Shown: positions 33,734 to 44,266, numbered from the stretch's first letter. The stretch is DNA of 64,000 nt from [Mycoplasma] gypis (GCF_016924775.1 NZ_JAFFTD010000001.1:304001-368000); one strand, 5' to 3'. Notes: generated by a model not told the origin, from the sequence alone. A program made the numbers and translations.

Positions 33734-33844
33734 ATGTCTCCTAAATTTGTGTTTTCTAGCTTATATATTTTACAATACTTCGTAATAATATCTAAGTATA
33801 TAAATCTAATATATTTTCTAAAGGTTGATAACTTGCTTTGGTGC

Positions 33845-33850
33845 TAAAAT
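33845..33850 (+). promoter_or_regulatory. Extended -10 box of the aldehyde dehydrogenase operon
   Basis: TGCTAAAAT: TG-extended -10 whose hexamer ends 9 nt before the ATG at 33860, with no Shine-Dalgarno; expected leader about 3 nt. Confidence 0.65.
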
Positions 33851-33859
33851 TAAAACATA

Positions 33860-35254
33860 ATGAAAAATACTAAAATTCAAATTCTTCGTGATAATAAAAA
33901 CGATATTTTACAAACATATGAAGGACGTAAAAAAGTTCTTTTAAATTTAAAAAAATATTTAATCGAAAACGAAGAAAAAATTATCGAAGCATTAAAAAAA
34001 GATTTAAATAAATCTAATATCGAAAGTTATTTATCTGAAATTCAAATCACTATTAAAGAAATTAATTTATTAATAAAAAGATTAAAATGAGCAACAAAAA
34101 ATCATAATGTGACTGGTTCTTTACAATATAAAAGTCAATTTTTGGTTAAAAATCAATATTTTTGAAAATTCATTCCTTTAGGAGTTATTTTTATAATTTC
34201 ACCTTTTAACTATCCATTTAATCTTGCTTTTATACCTTTAGTTGGTGCAATTGCCGCCGGAAATAAAGCATTAATTAAAATCAGTGATAAAACTCCTAAC
34301 GTCGCCAAGGTTACTGACGAAATTATTAACAACACCCTGCTAAAAGATTTATGTTTAACATTAACTCACAACGCAAGTGTCGAAGAAATTAATACAGAAA
34401 TTGATTCAAAACCTGATTTAATTTTTTTCACCGGATCAAGTCGTGTTGGAAAAATAATTGATCAAAAAGCAGCAAAACTAGGAATTCAAACAATAATGGA
34501 ATTAGGAAGTCCTTGTCCTGTCTTTGTTGATAAAAATGTTAATATTAAACTTGCAGCAAGAAGAATTATTTGAGCAAAAATGTATAATTCAGGACAAACT
34601 TGTGTATCACCAAATCATTTTTTTGTTCATAAAGATATTTATGATAAATTTTTAGATGAACTCAAAAAACAACTTTCAATACAATTCCCAAATATCAAAA
34701 GCAATACTCAATTTGGACAAATTATTGATGAACAACAACTTAAAAATATCCAAGCTTTCTTTAAAAATAACTTAAATTTTGAAATAAAAACACAAAAAAA
34801 TAATAATTTAGCAATTATTCCAGAATTTTTAGAGTTAGATATCAATAATGAAAAACATCAAAATGCAATAAATTACGAAACATTTTGCAATATTTTTAAT
34901 ATTTTTAAAGTTAATGATTATAAACAAGCTCTTGAATACACTACAAAATTTAATGATGACGCATTAGCAAGTTATGTATTTAGCAACAATAAAAATGTTA
35001 TGAATGAATATATACAAAAAACAAATTCCGGTTCATTAACATTTAATGATTGTTTAATTCAAGTTTCAAATTTGAAACTTCCTTTTGGTGGCATTAAAGA
35101 AAGCGGTCATGGAAGATACCGTTATAAAGCAAGTTATTACGCTTTTAGCTACATTCGTTCATTTGCTAACACAAAAGCCAAACATGATTTTTCTTCAAGA
35201 TTTGCTCCTTATAATGAAAAGAAATGAAAATTCATAAAAAGGTTTGTTAAATAA
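33860..35254 (+). CDS. Aldehyde dehydrogenase (class 3-like)
   Basis: 464 residues, length typical of the shorter class-3/YwdH-type enzymes. Visible: IISPFNYPFNLA, FFTGSSRVGKII (NAD site), NSGQTCVSPNHFFVH with the catalytic Cys, and LKLPFGGIKESGHGRY. The catalytic-Glu loop reads MELGSPCPVF where relatives have ELGGKSP.., a small deviation. Oxidises an aldehyde to the acid; with the neighbouring alcohol dehydrogenase and phosphoketolase it suggests a small C2 redox module. Stop overlaps the photolyase ATG (TAATG). Two TGA codons are Trp. Confidence 0.88.
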
Positions 35255-36681
35255 TGAAAACCAATATTTTTTGGTTAAGAAATGATTTTCGGTTTCGCGA
35301 TAATACCGCTTTAATTAAATCATTAATTGATACCCAAGCTGAAAATAATAATTTATTAATTGTTTTTAACTTTGATGATGCTCTAATTAATTTTTCAACA
35401 CATTCAACCAACTATTTCTTAAGTGCTTTAAAAGTTTTTGACAACGAAGTAATTTCAAAATTAAATACACAAATTTATTTTTCTCATTTAAATCCTGTAG
35501 AATGTTTTAAAACTTTAATAAATAAATTTCAAATCAACAAAGTTTATTGTAATGCTACAGAAAGAGGCTATGGTCTTTTTCGGGATTTAAGAGTCAATGA
35601 CTTTTTAACCGAAAACAATATAAAATTTGTTCGATTAATTGATAAACACTTAACAAAAGTTACACAAATAAAATCAAATTCAGATACTAACTATGTTGTT
35701 TTTTCGCCTTATTTTAAAAAATGAAGTCAAGAATCGAAAAGAGAACCTCTTGAAACTGATGTTATTGAATTTAAAAGTTTATTTTTAAAAAATGATTTTA
35801 TCAATGAAACTCAAATAATAAAAAATCATTTTTTTAACAAAATTGACAAAGATTTTAGTCAAGAATGTGGACAAAAACTTGCTTATGATAGACTGAATTA
35901 TTTTATTAAAAATAATCTTCATAATTACCATTTAAAAAGAGACTTAATTAGCGAAAAAACAAGTGAACTTAGTCCTTTTCTAGCAACAGGACAATTAAGT
36001 ATTCGTGATGTTTTTTGAAGCATTAAAAGAAGTGATGTACCAAATTTAGATAAAGAAAAGTTCTTCCAAGAATTATGTTGAAGAGACTTTTATAACATGA
36101 TTCATTATTATCATCCGGACCAGCATAAACTAGAAATAAATAAAATGTTTCAAGAAATTCCTTGAAACAAGGATTACGAAATTTTTCAAAAATGAATTGA
36201 TGGTAAAACCGGATTTCCGCTTATTGACGCAGCAATGCATGAATTGCAAGAAACAGGAAGATTACATAATCGTTTAAGAATGATTGTTGCAAGCTTTTTA
36301 GTAAAAGACTTGGGAATTGATTGAAGAATGGGTGAACAATATTTTCGAAAAACATTAATTGATTATGATAGTTCTTCAAATATTGGCTCTTGACAGTGAT
36401 CTACTTCAGTAGGTACTGATGCTTGTCCATACTTTCGAGTTTTTAACCCTCATCTCCAATCTCTTAAATTAGATCCTGAAGCAATCTACATTAAAAAGTG
36501 ATTGCCTTGTTTAGAAAAATTAGATAAAAAAGTTATTCACGATATTTATAACAAAAATAAAAAATATAAAATCAATACCAATGACTTCGCACTTGAAAAA
36601 GATTACTGTGAATTAATTGTGGATCATACAAAACAAAAGGAGAAAATAATTAACTTATTTAAAAGTTACATTAAAAAATAA
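35254..36681 (+). CDS. phr: Deoxyribodipyrimidine photolyase
   Basis: 475 residues, class I CPD photolyase repairing UV pyrimidine dimers with light, FAD and an antenna. N-terminal domain starts [18 protein letters not shown]; the FAD-binding C-terminal domain has [68 protein letters not shown] and [20 protein letters not shown]. All core motifs are intact. Many TGA codons are Trp. Coupled to the aldehyde dehydrogenase gene upstream. Confidence 0.95.
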
Positions 36682-36690
36682 ATAAGTTGT

Positions 36691-36696
36691 TAAAAT
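36691..36696 (+). promoter_or_regulatory. Extended -10 box of cdd (leaderless)
   Basis: TGTTAAAAT: hexamer TAAAAT ends exactly 6 nt before the cdd ATG, so the expected start site is the A of ATG. No Shine-Dalgarno is present. Confidence 0.65.
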
Positions 36697-36702
36697 TAAG
36701 TT

Positions 36703-37107
36703 ATGAAAGTAAATATTAAAAAATTAAAGGATAATTTAAATTTTTCATATGCACCATATTCAAAATTTAAAGTTTCAGCATTAGCTATTGATTCTCAAGG
36801 TAGAGAATTTTACGGAGTAAACTGTGAAAATATTGCTTATCCATCAGGTCTTTGTGCTGAAAGAAGCGCTTTGTTTTCAAGTGTTGTTCACGGAGCAGAA
36901 GTTGGAACATTTAAAGAAATTCATATCATCGCAACTTCTGAAGAACCAATTTATCCGTGTGCAGGATGCATTCAAGTAATGTGCCAATTTATGCAACCTG
37001 ACTCAAAAGTATATTGCTATTCAAATGATGCTAAAATCGTTAATGAACACAAACTTAAAGAATTAATACCATATGGACTTTGACCAACATCAATAAAAGT
37101 TGGGTAA
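36703..37107 (+). CDS. cdd: Cytidine deaminase
   Basis: 134 residues, homotetrameric type. Deaminates cytidine/deoxycytidine to uridine/deoxyuridine in nucleoside salvage. Zinc site CAERSAL (Cys and catalytic Glu) and PCAGCIQVM (two Cys) are intact, with YAPYSKFKVSA at the N-terminus. One TGA codon is Trp; stop TAA at 37105-37107. The next gene, a lipoprotein, starts 1 nt later. Confidence 0.96.
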
Positions 37108-37108
37108 T

Positions 37109-38389
37109 ATGAAAAAATCAAACAAAAAATTTTCATTTTTACTAAGTGCATTATTAATCGGCGCTATTTCTTTTAGTTTTCCAGCGATAGCAGCTTCTTG
37201 CGATAAAAATAATAAAAATAGCAATTCAACAAATCAACCAGAACAACCAACAAACGAAAAAGACAAAGTCACAAAATGAATTGAAGACACAAATAATTTG
37301 GTTCAAAATAGCAAAATAATTAACACAAAACAAAAAGAATACCTAAACAAACAACTTGAATCGGTTTCTAAAATAGTAGAAAGACAATGAAAAGAACATC
37401 CTGAAAAATTTGTTTCTGAACAAATAATTAAACAATTGAATGAAAGTGTGGCTAATTTTATTAATTTAATCCTATTTGAAAACTTTGAAACACTAGGAAT
37501 TTTTAGATACTTTGGTTTATACATCAATCAACAAGAAATGAAAAGTTTCATTGCTTCAAATGATGATCTATCACAAAGTTTTCAAAAAGCAATAATGGAT
37601 TACGAAAAAATTATAAAAAATCCCGTTGATATTCTAAAATCATCAAGTCAAGATATTTACAAATTACTAAAAAATATTAGTGATTTTGATATTGAATTTA
37701 TCAATAATTTATCATTAAAAAACTTTAAATATGGATCAAAAGAAGAACAAAATAAAAATGTATTTTTCTTTAATAATCAAGTAATTGATATTTTTGATGA
37801 TTATCTAAAAAATGAAAATGGGAAATGAATTTTGAGCTTCGAAACTGATCATGGTTTATTTAAAAAAGAATTTGAAATTAATCAAACTGTTGTTGCTCAA
37901 AATATCTCAACATATAATTTCTTTAACTTCATCGGTGAAAATTCTCAAGCAAAAATTGTTGAAAATGATTATGTTGTAAGTGATGCTTTTAGTGACTCAT
38001 TAATCTTTAATACAAATGAATTAATTGATGATGATTTTCAAGATGAAAACGAAAAAAGCAGTGAAATTGGAATATCTTCAATTTTTAAAAATGTTGATTT
38101 CAGTACACATTCAGTAATTTATCTTGCACATCAAATACCAAATTTAATAATTAACCAAAATACCCAAGAAATTTTATTAGTTTTTTCTAATCATTACAAT
38201 TTTGAAAACAATGATTTTAAAACTCAAGATGCATTTTTTGTAAGTTATGTAAATGTTGAAAAACTTCCGAATATTTCACCTAATGTTCTTATTAATATTC
38301 CGCAAAACCAAGGTATTTATTTAGTTGTTGATAAAGAACAAGCTAAACATTTTGTTGAATATCAAAAATCTTTACTACAAAAAAATTAA
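37109..38389 (+). CDS. Putative lipoprotein
   Basis: 426 residues. N-terminal signal MKKSNKKFSFLLSALLIG followed by a lipobox AASC (acylated Cys31) and an Asn/Ser/Gln-rich linker, the standard mycoplasma surface-lipoprotein layout. The body is Asn/Asp/Phe-rich; no known domain is recognised. Several TGA codons are Trp. It begins 1 nt after the cdd stop without a clear ribosome site, so it probably depends on coupling to cdd. Confidence 0.8.
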
Positions 38390-38520
38390 TAAAGCTAAGT
38401 TCAATATAAAATACATTTTTTCAATAAAAAATAATTTAACCGCTAAAAAATTCTTACTTTAAACTAGGACACAAAAAGTTTATAAAAAAAATACATCTGC
38501 ACATATTATGCAGGTGTTTT
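38390..38520. other. Intergenic region after the lipoprotein gene
   Basis: No coding frame. Contains a possible terminator hairpin at 38493-38524 and the string CTAGGACACAAAAAGT (38465-38480), which might be the outer end of the adjacent IS3 relic; no matching copy was found on the other side. Confidence 0.4.
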
Positions 38521-38524
38521 TTAT
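38493..38524 (+). terminator. Probable terminator after the lipoprotein gene
   Basis: Stem ACATCTGCA (38493-38501) and TGCAGGTGT (38509-38517) with one wobble pair, followed by a T run on the plus strand. Confidence 0.65.
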
Positions 38525-39000
38525 TTTAAATTTGACTGTATTTTTTCTTTATTATAATAATTAATAAAATCATAAATTGTTTCATCTAATTTTTGAAGAG
38601 TTAATAAATTAATTTTTAAATTAGATAATAACTCTATTTACAAAATTGTAATCAGAATGAATTATAAAATTCTTATCATTAAAATTAACTTCTTTAATAG
38701 AATCAATGACTAAGTATAAATCATTGTAAAAAAGATAACTTATAAACAACGATTGCTTTTGAATAATTATCAAATTCATCCAAAGATAGACATGATTTTG
38801 AATAGTATCTAATATCATTGATATATATAACATTCGTTAACTTTATATTTTTCTTAAAATACCGTTATGATCACAGGTCATTATATTTTTACAATTATAA
38901 GATACAATTTTTGATTTCTTTTATTTTTGCAACTACTTTAGTCAACCCACTTAGTTTTCACACTTCCAAATTTTTATCAACTCTTTCTCCTTACCTAAGG
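38521..39000 (-). pseudogene. Degenerate IS3-family transposase (orfB) relic
   Basis: Fragments of an IS3-type DDE transposase in shifting frames on the minus strand. In order: a VIYISMILDTIQNHVY piece (the T.ITYI....LYL..I.DL region), IHSDYNFVN (the HSD.G..Y motif with the second catalytic Asp), then after a frame change DETIYDFINYYNKEKIQSNL (the ..I..YN..R.Q..L C-terminal box) ending at a stop at 38521. Frameshifts and stops interrupt it and the N-terminal half is missing, so it cannot be active. Confidence 0.75.
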
Positions 39001-39078
39001 GTTAGCAAATAAAAAAATAAAATTTGTAAAAATGTTTTTTTATGACTTTTTATGTTTTTGTTATCAATAAAGCAACAA

Positions 39079-39106
39079 AAAAACATAACCATTTGGTTAT
39101 GTTTTT
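39079..39106 (-). terminator. Terminator of rpsB-tsf
   Basis: Stem AAAAACATAACCA (39079-39091) and TGGTTATGTTTTT (39094-39106), T run on the minus strand, just after the tsf stop. Confidence 0.85.
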
Positions 39107-39114
39107 AAAACTTA

Positions 39115-40008
39115 TTAAGCGTTTTTCATTTGTTCTGCAACTTCTGCTGCAAAATCAACTGTTTTAACTTCAATACCCTCTCCAACTTCAATTCTGAATG
39201 ATTCAACTAATGAAAGTTGGTGTTCTTCTAAGTATTTAGCAACTGTTTTTGAATCTTCCATAACAAATGCTTGGAATAGTAAGATATTGTGTTCGTCGTA
39301 TGCTTTACGCATTTTTCCACTTAACATATCTTGTCTTACTTTTTCAGGTAATTTGTCTCATTTTGGATTTGATTTAACTGATTCTAAAGCATCAGCTTCG
39401 ATTTGTGCTTTTGTTTCAGCAGGTAATTGTTCAGGTGAATCATAAGCTGGGTTTAAAGCAGCAACATGCATTGCAACATTTCTTGCAACATCAGCGTTGC
39501 TTCCTTTTACTAAAACAGCACTTGCGATACGGTTGTTTGCGTGAGTATATGTAGCAACAACTTCACCTTCAGCTGGAGTAACTTTAACTACACGACGTAG
39601 AGTAATTTTTTCTCCGATTTTTGCAGTAGCATCTGTAACTCTTTGAGCGATTGTTTCTGAACCAATTTTTAGTTCTAAAACATCTTCTAATGTTGAAAAT
39701 TCATTTGTTAATAATGCATTTTCGATATCTTTAACTAATGTTTGGAATAATTCGTTTTTAGCAACGAAGTCTGTTTCTGAGTTTAATTCAAATAAAACAG
39801 CATATTTGTCGTTTTTAACGGCTTTAACAATTCCTTCAGCAGCGATTCTACCTGATTTTTTAGCAGCTTTTGCTACCCCTTTATCTTGTAGCCATTCGAT
39901 TGCTTTTTCAATGTCATTGTTTGTTTCTTCTAGAGCTTTTTTACAGTCTAGAAAACCTGAATTTGTACGTTCACGTAATTCTTTAATTAATTTTGTATCA
40001 GCAGCCAT
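39115..40008 (-). CDS. tsf: Elongation factor Ts
   Basis: 297 residues, nucleotide exchange factor for EF-Tu. N-terminal UBA-like domain [20 protein letters not shown] and the core motif [13 protein letters not shown] are present. One TGA codon is Trp. ATG (40006-40008) overlaps the rpsB stop, giving the standard rpsB-tsf operon order. Confidence 0.97.
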
Positions 40009-40856
40009 TATTCTCCTCTTTTTTCTTCTGGATTTCTCTTTACAAATCTTCTTGGTTGGTCAGCATTTTCTTTTTTAGCATCTTCAGGTAAAACGATAGC
40101 TTCATCTGGTTGGTATGCAAATAATGCTTTTTGTCCACGTCCTGTTGCAATAGCATCAGCTAGGATTGTTAAAATTAAAGTAATTGATTTAACTGAGTCA
40201 TCGTTTGCTGGAATTCCGAAATCTACTACATCTGGATCAGCATTTGAGTCTAAAATAGCAAATACTTTAACACCTTTTTTCTTAGCTTCTTTAATTGCAA
40301 TTTCGTCTGCTAAAGGAGAAGCAACGATCATAACATTTGGCATTTTTTTCATGTTACGGATACCATTTAGGTTTCTTTGAAGTTTAGCAATTCTTTTATC
40401 AAAGTTTAAACCTTCTTTTTTGGTGTAACCTTTGTATCCTTCAGCTTGTTTAGCTTCTAATTCACCTAATAAGTTAACACTTCTAAAGATTGTATCTGAG
40501 TTTGTTAGTGTTCCCCCTAATCAACGTTCTGATACGTATGGTGAGTTAACTCTTTTAGCTTGTTCTTCAACAGCTTGTTTAGCTTGTTTTTTAGTTCCGA
40601 CAAAGATAAATTGTGCACCTTTTGATGCTGCTCTTTGAATCATTTTGTATGCGTATTCTAATGATTTTTGAGTTTTAGCAATGTCAATAACGTGAATTCC
40701 TTGTCTTTTTTGGTATAGATAAGGTTTCATTTTTGGGTTTCATGCACTTGCACGGTGTCCAAAGTATGTTCCTGCTTCTAATAATTTATTTCTTGAAACA
40801 ATTTCTTGTGTTTTTGCTTCGTTTTGAACTTTTTGTTCAACGTTTTTGTTTTCCAT
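40008..40856 (-). CDS. rpsB: 30S ribosomal protein S2
   Basis: 282 residues. Signatures: [62 protein letters not shown] and GIPANDDSV. Start chosen at ATG 40856 (MENKNVEQK) because AAAAAGGAAAAAA lies just upstream; an in-frame ATG 24 codons earlier (40928) lacks a good ribosome site. Both N- and C-termini carry short low-complexity extensions. Three TGA codons are Trp. Confidence 0.97.
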
Positions 40857-40969
40857 AAATTTTTTCCTTTTTGTTTTGTTAGTCTTCCCAAAATTTCTAA
40901 ACGATGGAATCATATACGACACAGCCATCGCAATCCGTTTTGGTGCTTGGTTAATATTAATAAATTTCA

Positions 40970-40993
40970 GTACTATTTAAACATAAATAGTAC
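40970..40993 (-). promoter_or_regulatory. Perfect hairpin at the 5' end of the rpsB transcript
   Basis: GTACTATTTA (40970-40979) and its exact complement (40984-40993) with a 4-nt loop. It begins within a few bases of the expected transcript start and ~115 nt upstream of the rpsB start. It could stabilise the mRNA end or belong to an S2 autoregulatory leader. Confidence 0.5.
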
Positions 40994-40999
40994 ATAAAA

Positions 41000-41005
41000 A
41001 TTCTA
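41000..41005 (-). promoter_or_regulatory. Extended -10 box of rpsB-tsf
   Basis: TGGTAGAAT on the minus strand (hexamer TAGAAT), about 145 nt upstream of the rpsB start; no clear -35. Confidence 0.55.
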
Positions 41006-41429
41006 CCATAAACTCACATTTTTTTTGATTATATTTTAGGTTACTTTCGTCCAAAAAACCTAAAATAAAAAATTTTTATAAATTGTAGATACCAAAAACT
41101 CTATTTTTTTAAAATTTTGGGCATTAATAAAAAAATACATGTTGATATTTTTAAAAACAAGTGTAAAATAAGAATGAAAAAATTAAAAAATGGGTAAATT
41201 TTAAGCGCTTTTTTGATTTTTTCCAAATTTACAAGGTTGTGTATATAAGTAAAAATTTTCAAAAAAAACTTTCATCAACCTAACGAGTAACTAATATTTA
41301 TTTTTTTTAAAAACCGAGTATCAAAAATCTAATATTAAGTTATTTTAAAAATATGTTTTGCAATATTAATTAAGCTTAGTAAAGACAATAAATTTAGTAA
41401 AATACAAATAAGTAATTAAAGGAGAAAAT
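41006..41429. other. AT-rich divergent spacer between rpsB and the nitroreductase gene
   Basis: About 420 nt without a credible gene. A weak hairpin TTTTAGGTT/AACCTAAAA lies at 41034-41065. Near the right end AGTAAAAT and AAAGGAGAAA supply a plausible -10 and the ribosome site of the nitroreductase gene. No RNA gene recognised. Confidence 0.45.
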
Positions 41430-42164
41430 ATGGATAAATTACATGAATCAGTATTAAACCGTGCTTCAGTGCGTCAATTTAGCGATAAAGAAATTCCTGC
41501 TGAATTAAAACAAAAACTATATGATGCAATATTTTATGCACCAACATCAAGTAACTGATTTTCATCAAGTGCAATTATTGTTACTGATAAAGAATTATTA
41601 GAAAGAATTGGAAACTCAAACCGCTTTGCAAAAGCGGTTAAAACTGCAAAAATGTTTGTTGTTTTTGTTGCTGATTTCAACAGAATGAATCTAGCTAAAA
41701 AACAATTCCCAGATGTTGAATACAATTCACATAGTTCAGAAGGATTTTTAGTAGCTGCTGGAGATTGTTTTATTCAAGCAACAATGCTTCAAGATATGGC
41801 AATTAGTAATGGACTTGGAACTTGTTTTTTAGGTTTAGTTAGAACAATGGTTCCTGAACTAATCAAAGAATTAAACATTGAAGGTCAAGCTTACCCAGTG
41901 ATTGGTTTAGCAATTGGTTACCCAGATGAAGAAATTCACACAAAACCCAAACTAAACAGAATCTTCGAAAATAGATATGATATTAATTTATTAGATAAAG
42001 AAGCTACACAATACTCAACAAAATTAGAAAATCACTTCATGAAACTAGCGCCAGACAAAAAAGCTTACTCATACTATGAAGCAATGATAAGATCAGCTTC
42101 TAACTATCGTATGAATACTGATTTAATTGAACAAATTTGAGAATTAGAATTAAAAAATAAATAA
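41430..42164 (+). CDS. Nitroreductase family (NfsA-like) oxidoreductase
   Basis: 244 residues, FMN-dependent NAD(P)H oxidoreductase. N-terminal RASVRQFSDKEIP and FYAPTSSNWFSS form the flavin-phosphate site; later GDCFIQATMLQDMAISNGLG, the short GLVR segment and YPVIGLAIGYPDE are typical. Acts on quinones or nitro compounds in the cytosol. AAAGGAGAAAAT precedes the ATG; two TGA codons are Trp. Convergent with hsdS, sharing a terminator. Confidence 0.9.
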
Positions 42165-42198
42165 CAAAAAAGCAACATTATTATTTTGTTGCTTTTTT
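42165..42198. terminator. Bidirectional terminator
   Basis: Stem AAAAAAGCAAC and GTTGCTTTTTT around an ATTATTATTTT loop, between the nitroreductase gene and hsdS. Confidence 0.85.
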
Positions 42199-43304
42199 TA
42201 AATAAACATTTTTTCAAGCAAAGCTTTTTTGATTGTTTCTTGCTTTTGTTGTTTAAGTTTATAAAGTTGAATCAGTCTATCAAGTTTTTGAAAGAATGAA
42301 CCAATTTTTTGTTGCTCTTCCGATAATGGCAAATTAATTATAAATTCTGAAAGCATACCAATAACTATAAATGGTATATTTCCTTTTTTTATTTTGTTTG
42401 AAATATATCTGATGAAAAAAGTTTGCATGTAATAATAGATAAAATTTATGTTTTCTTTGAAATTTGTAATAACATAAGTTCTTTGATAAGCATCAAAAAA
42501 ACCTTGTGTTTTATGCAAATATCCAACATTTGCCCCATTACCAGCAACAGTAATAGAAGCATTAGTGAAAGAATATTTGTTAGTTTTATATACTTCAGTT
42601 CCACTTGTATAAAAATTATATTTTCCAAATAAAGAACGATTACTTGCATTTAATTTTCCTGTAAATATATCTGAAATAAACTTAAGTTTTATATTTCTAA
42701 AAGTATTTGAATATCCTATAAATCTTATTTCGGGTATTTTTTTATTATTTTCAGGAAACATTTTTTGTAGTAAACAATTCTTTAGTGAATCCATTTTCTC
42801 AATCTTTTTTTCAGTATTTTTCAGTAAAATGTCAATATTTTGGAATAGTGAACCAATTTTTTGTTGCTCAGTTTTGTCTTCTAAAAACATTATTTTCATG
42901 TCTTTGATCATATCTATTCTAATAGAATCTACTGTTACCTTCGCAGATTTATTTTTAATTTCATAATAAAAGTTTTTACTAAATAAATAGTAAAAATAAA
43001 TTCCTAATATTTTATTAAAATTGGTTATTTTGTAGCATCGTTGATGTATGTCAAATTTTCCATTTATATAATGGAAAACCTTACCAATTTCACCATCACC
43101 AATAGTAATAACCGCTTCTTCATTAAATAAGAATTTTTTACTTTTTAAAACCTTTGAAGATCTTATAAAAAAGGGATAGTCACCAAAGTAATCAGCGTCT
43201 TGAGTATTGCTTTTTCCATTTTGTACTCTACAAAAATCTTTGATTTGCCCTTTTATTATCTTATATTTAGCATTATTAAATCTTATTTCTGGTTTACTAT
43301 TCAT
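42198..43304 (-). CDS. hsdS: Type I restriction-modification specificity subunit HsdS (orphan)
   Basis: 368 residues. Two target-recognition domains, each followed by a conserved helical spacer: EQQKIGSLFQNIDILLKNTE and EEQQKIGSFFQKLDRLIQLY, each ending LLQKMF/LLEKMF. The protein directs the DNA sequence bound by a HsdM/HsdR complex. No hsdM or hsdR is in the window, so it is an orphan here, as often seen in mycoplasmas that shuffle hsdS genes. It contains no tryptophan at all and is more Phe/Tyr/Asn-rich than its neighbours. AGGAGTAGGG precedes the ATG. Confidence 0.92.
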   Translation of the reverse strand: MNSKPEIRFNNAKYKIIKGQIKDFCRVQNGKSNTQDADYFGDYPFFIRSSKVLKSKKFLFNEEAVITIGDGEIGKVFHYINGKFDIHQRCYKITNFNKILGIYFYYLFSKNFYYEIKNKSAKVTVDSIRIDMIKDMKIMFLEDKTEQQKIGSLFQNIDILLKNTEKKIEKMDSLKNCLLQKMFPENNKKIPEIRFIGYSNTFRNIKLKFISDIFTGKLNASNRSLFGKYNFYTSGTEVYKTNKYSFTNASITVAGNGANVGYLHKTQGFFDAYQRTYVITNFKENINFIYYYMQTFFIRYISNKIKKGNIPFIVIGMLSEFIINLPLSEEQQKIGSFFQKLDRLIQLYKLKQQKQETIKKALLEKMFI

Positions 43305-43377
43305 CCCTACTCCTATAATCTACAATTATAAAAAATATTGCATTGGTTTTGCTAAAAAGTCCTAGAAAATAAAAAAA

Positions 43378-43764
43378 TGGTGGAGATGCGGGGAATTGAA
43401 CCCCGGTCCACGCAAAAACTTACTCTTAAGTACTACAGTTTAGTTTATTTAAAAAATACGCCATAAAAACTATAAATAAACAAAAAATCCTTACAGCGAC
43501 GGTTGGGTAAGTCAATAAAATAAATACCGCATTTATTTTATCCGAGTCCTGACAACAGTTTTTGGTATCGGACATACCAAAACTGACTATTCTGCGTTAA
43601 TTAAGCAAATAATAGGTTTGATTGACGATTTAACATGAATGTTGAAACTTCCATGTCTTTTTCTTCACTAGTTTTTCCGGTCATTGAAAGCCTAGAAGCA
43701 ATTATGGTCTGCCACACCACTGCACTTTGGAGCTGCTCTTGCCTGTCGAAGCCATTACACCCCC
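43378..43764 (-). ncRNA. ssrA: tmRNA
   Basis: Minus-strand RNA of 387 nt that rescues stalled ribosomes. The 5' end GGGGGTGTAATGGCTTCGAC and the 3' end with GGTTCAATTCCCCGC and an encoded CCA are classic; the 7-bp acceptor stem pairs GGGGGUG with CAUCUCC (two G-U). A tag frame runs at 43601-43678: it reads GKTSEEKDM ... ending NLLFA then TAA; the Gly resume codon is inferred. Transcript begins just after TATTAT (43772-43777). smpB, its protein partner, lies immediately upstream. Confidence 0.95.
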
Positions 43765-43771
43765 ATTTTTT

Positions 43772-43777
43772 ATAATA
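43772..43777 (-). promoter_or_regulatory. -10 box of tmRNA
   Basis: TATTAT on the minus strand, ending 7 nt before the tmRNA 5' G. Confidence 0.6.
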
Positions 43778-43798
43778 AAATTATAACAACATTTTTTT

Positions 43799-43826
43799 AA
43801 AAAAACTAGCGACAATGCTAGTTTTT
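43799..43826 (-). terminator. Terminator after smpB
   Basis: Stem AAAAACTAGC (43801-43810) and GCTAGTTTTT (43817-43826), loop GACAAT, just after the smpB stop. Confidence 0.85.
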
Positions 43827-43828
43827 AG

Positions 43829-44266
43829 TTATTGATAGTTTTTTAAAATTTTTTGAAGTTTTTTATCATTTTCTTCTTTAATCATTTTTTGACGTTTATC
43901 GTGAACTTTTAAGTGTTTTGCTAGTGCAATTTCAACTTTAATGTAATTATCTTTTCAATAAATTTGAGTAGGGATAAGTTGTAATGATAAACGTTCTTTT
44001 TTAGACATGATTTTATAAATTTCATTTTTATGTAAAAGCAGTTTACGTGAACGACTATAGTCGCCAGTAACATTCATGTATTGTGAAATATATAAATTAT
44101 TTAAGATAATTTCATCATTTTTGATTGAACAAAATGAGTTATTTAAGTTAGCATTTTTAGCGCGTAATGATTTTACTTCTCAACCTAGAAGTGAAATACC
44201 ACACTCATATTTTTCAAGAATTTCATACTCATAACGGGGGAATTTATTAGTAATGATTAATTTCAT
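43829..44266 (-). CDS. smpB: SsrA-binding protein SmpB
   Basis: 145 residues. Binds tmRNA and places it in the A site. Signatures: YEILEKYECGISLLGWEVKSLR, ANLNNSFCSI, LLLHKNEI and a basic C-terminal tail (KHLKVHDKRQKMIKEEND). The ATG (44264-44266) overlaps the rnr stop. One or two TGA codons are Trp. Lies between rnr and ssrA, so the three trans-translation components are contiguous. Confidence 0.96.

Noticed and set aside
40857-40928. Upstream in-frame ATG of rpsB giving 24 extra residues
   Set aside because: No good ribosome site there, while AAAAAGGAAA lies before ATG 40856; the extension is not S2-like.
41173-41196. Seven-codon frame (MKKLKNG) after a TGTAAAAT box, possible leader peptide
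   Set aside because: Too short to judge; in such AT-rich DNA this arises by chance and no attenuator-like hairpin follows.
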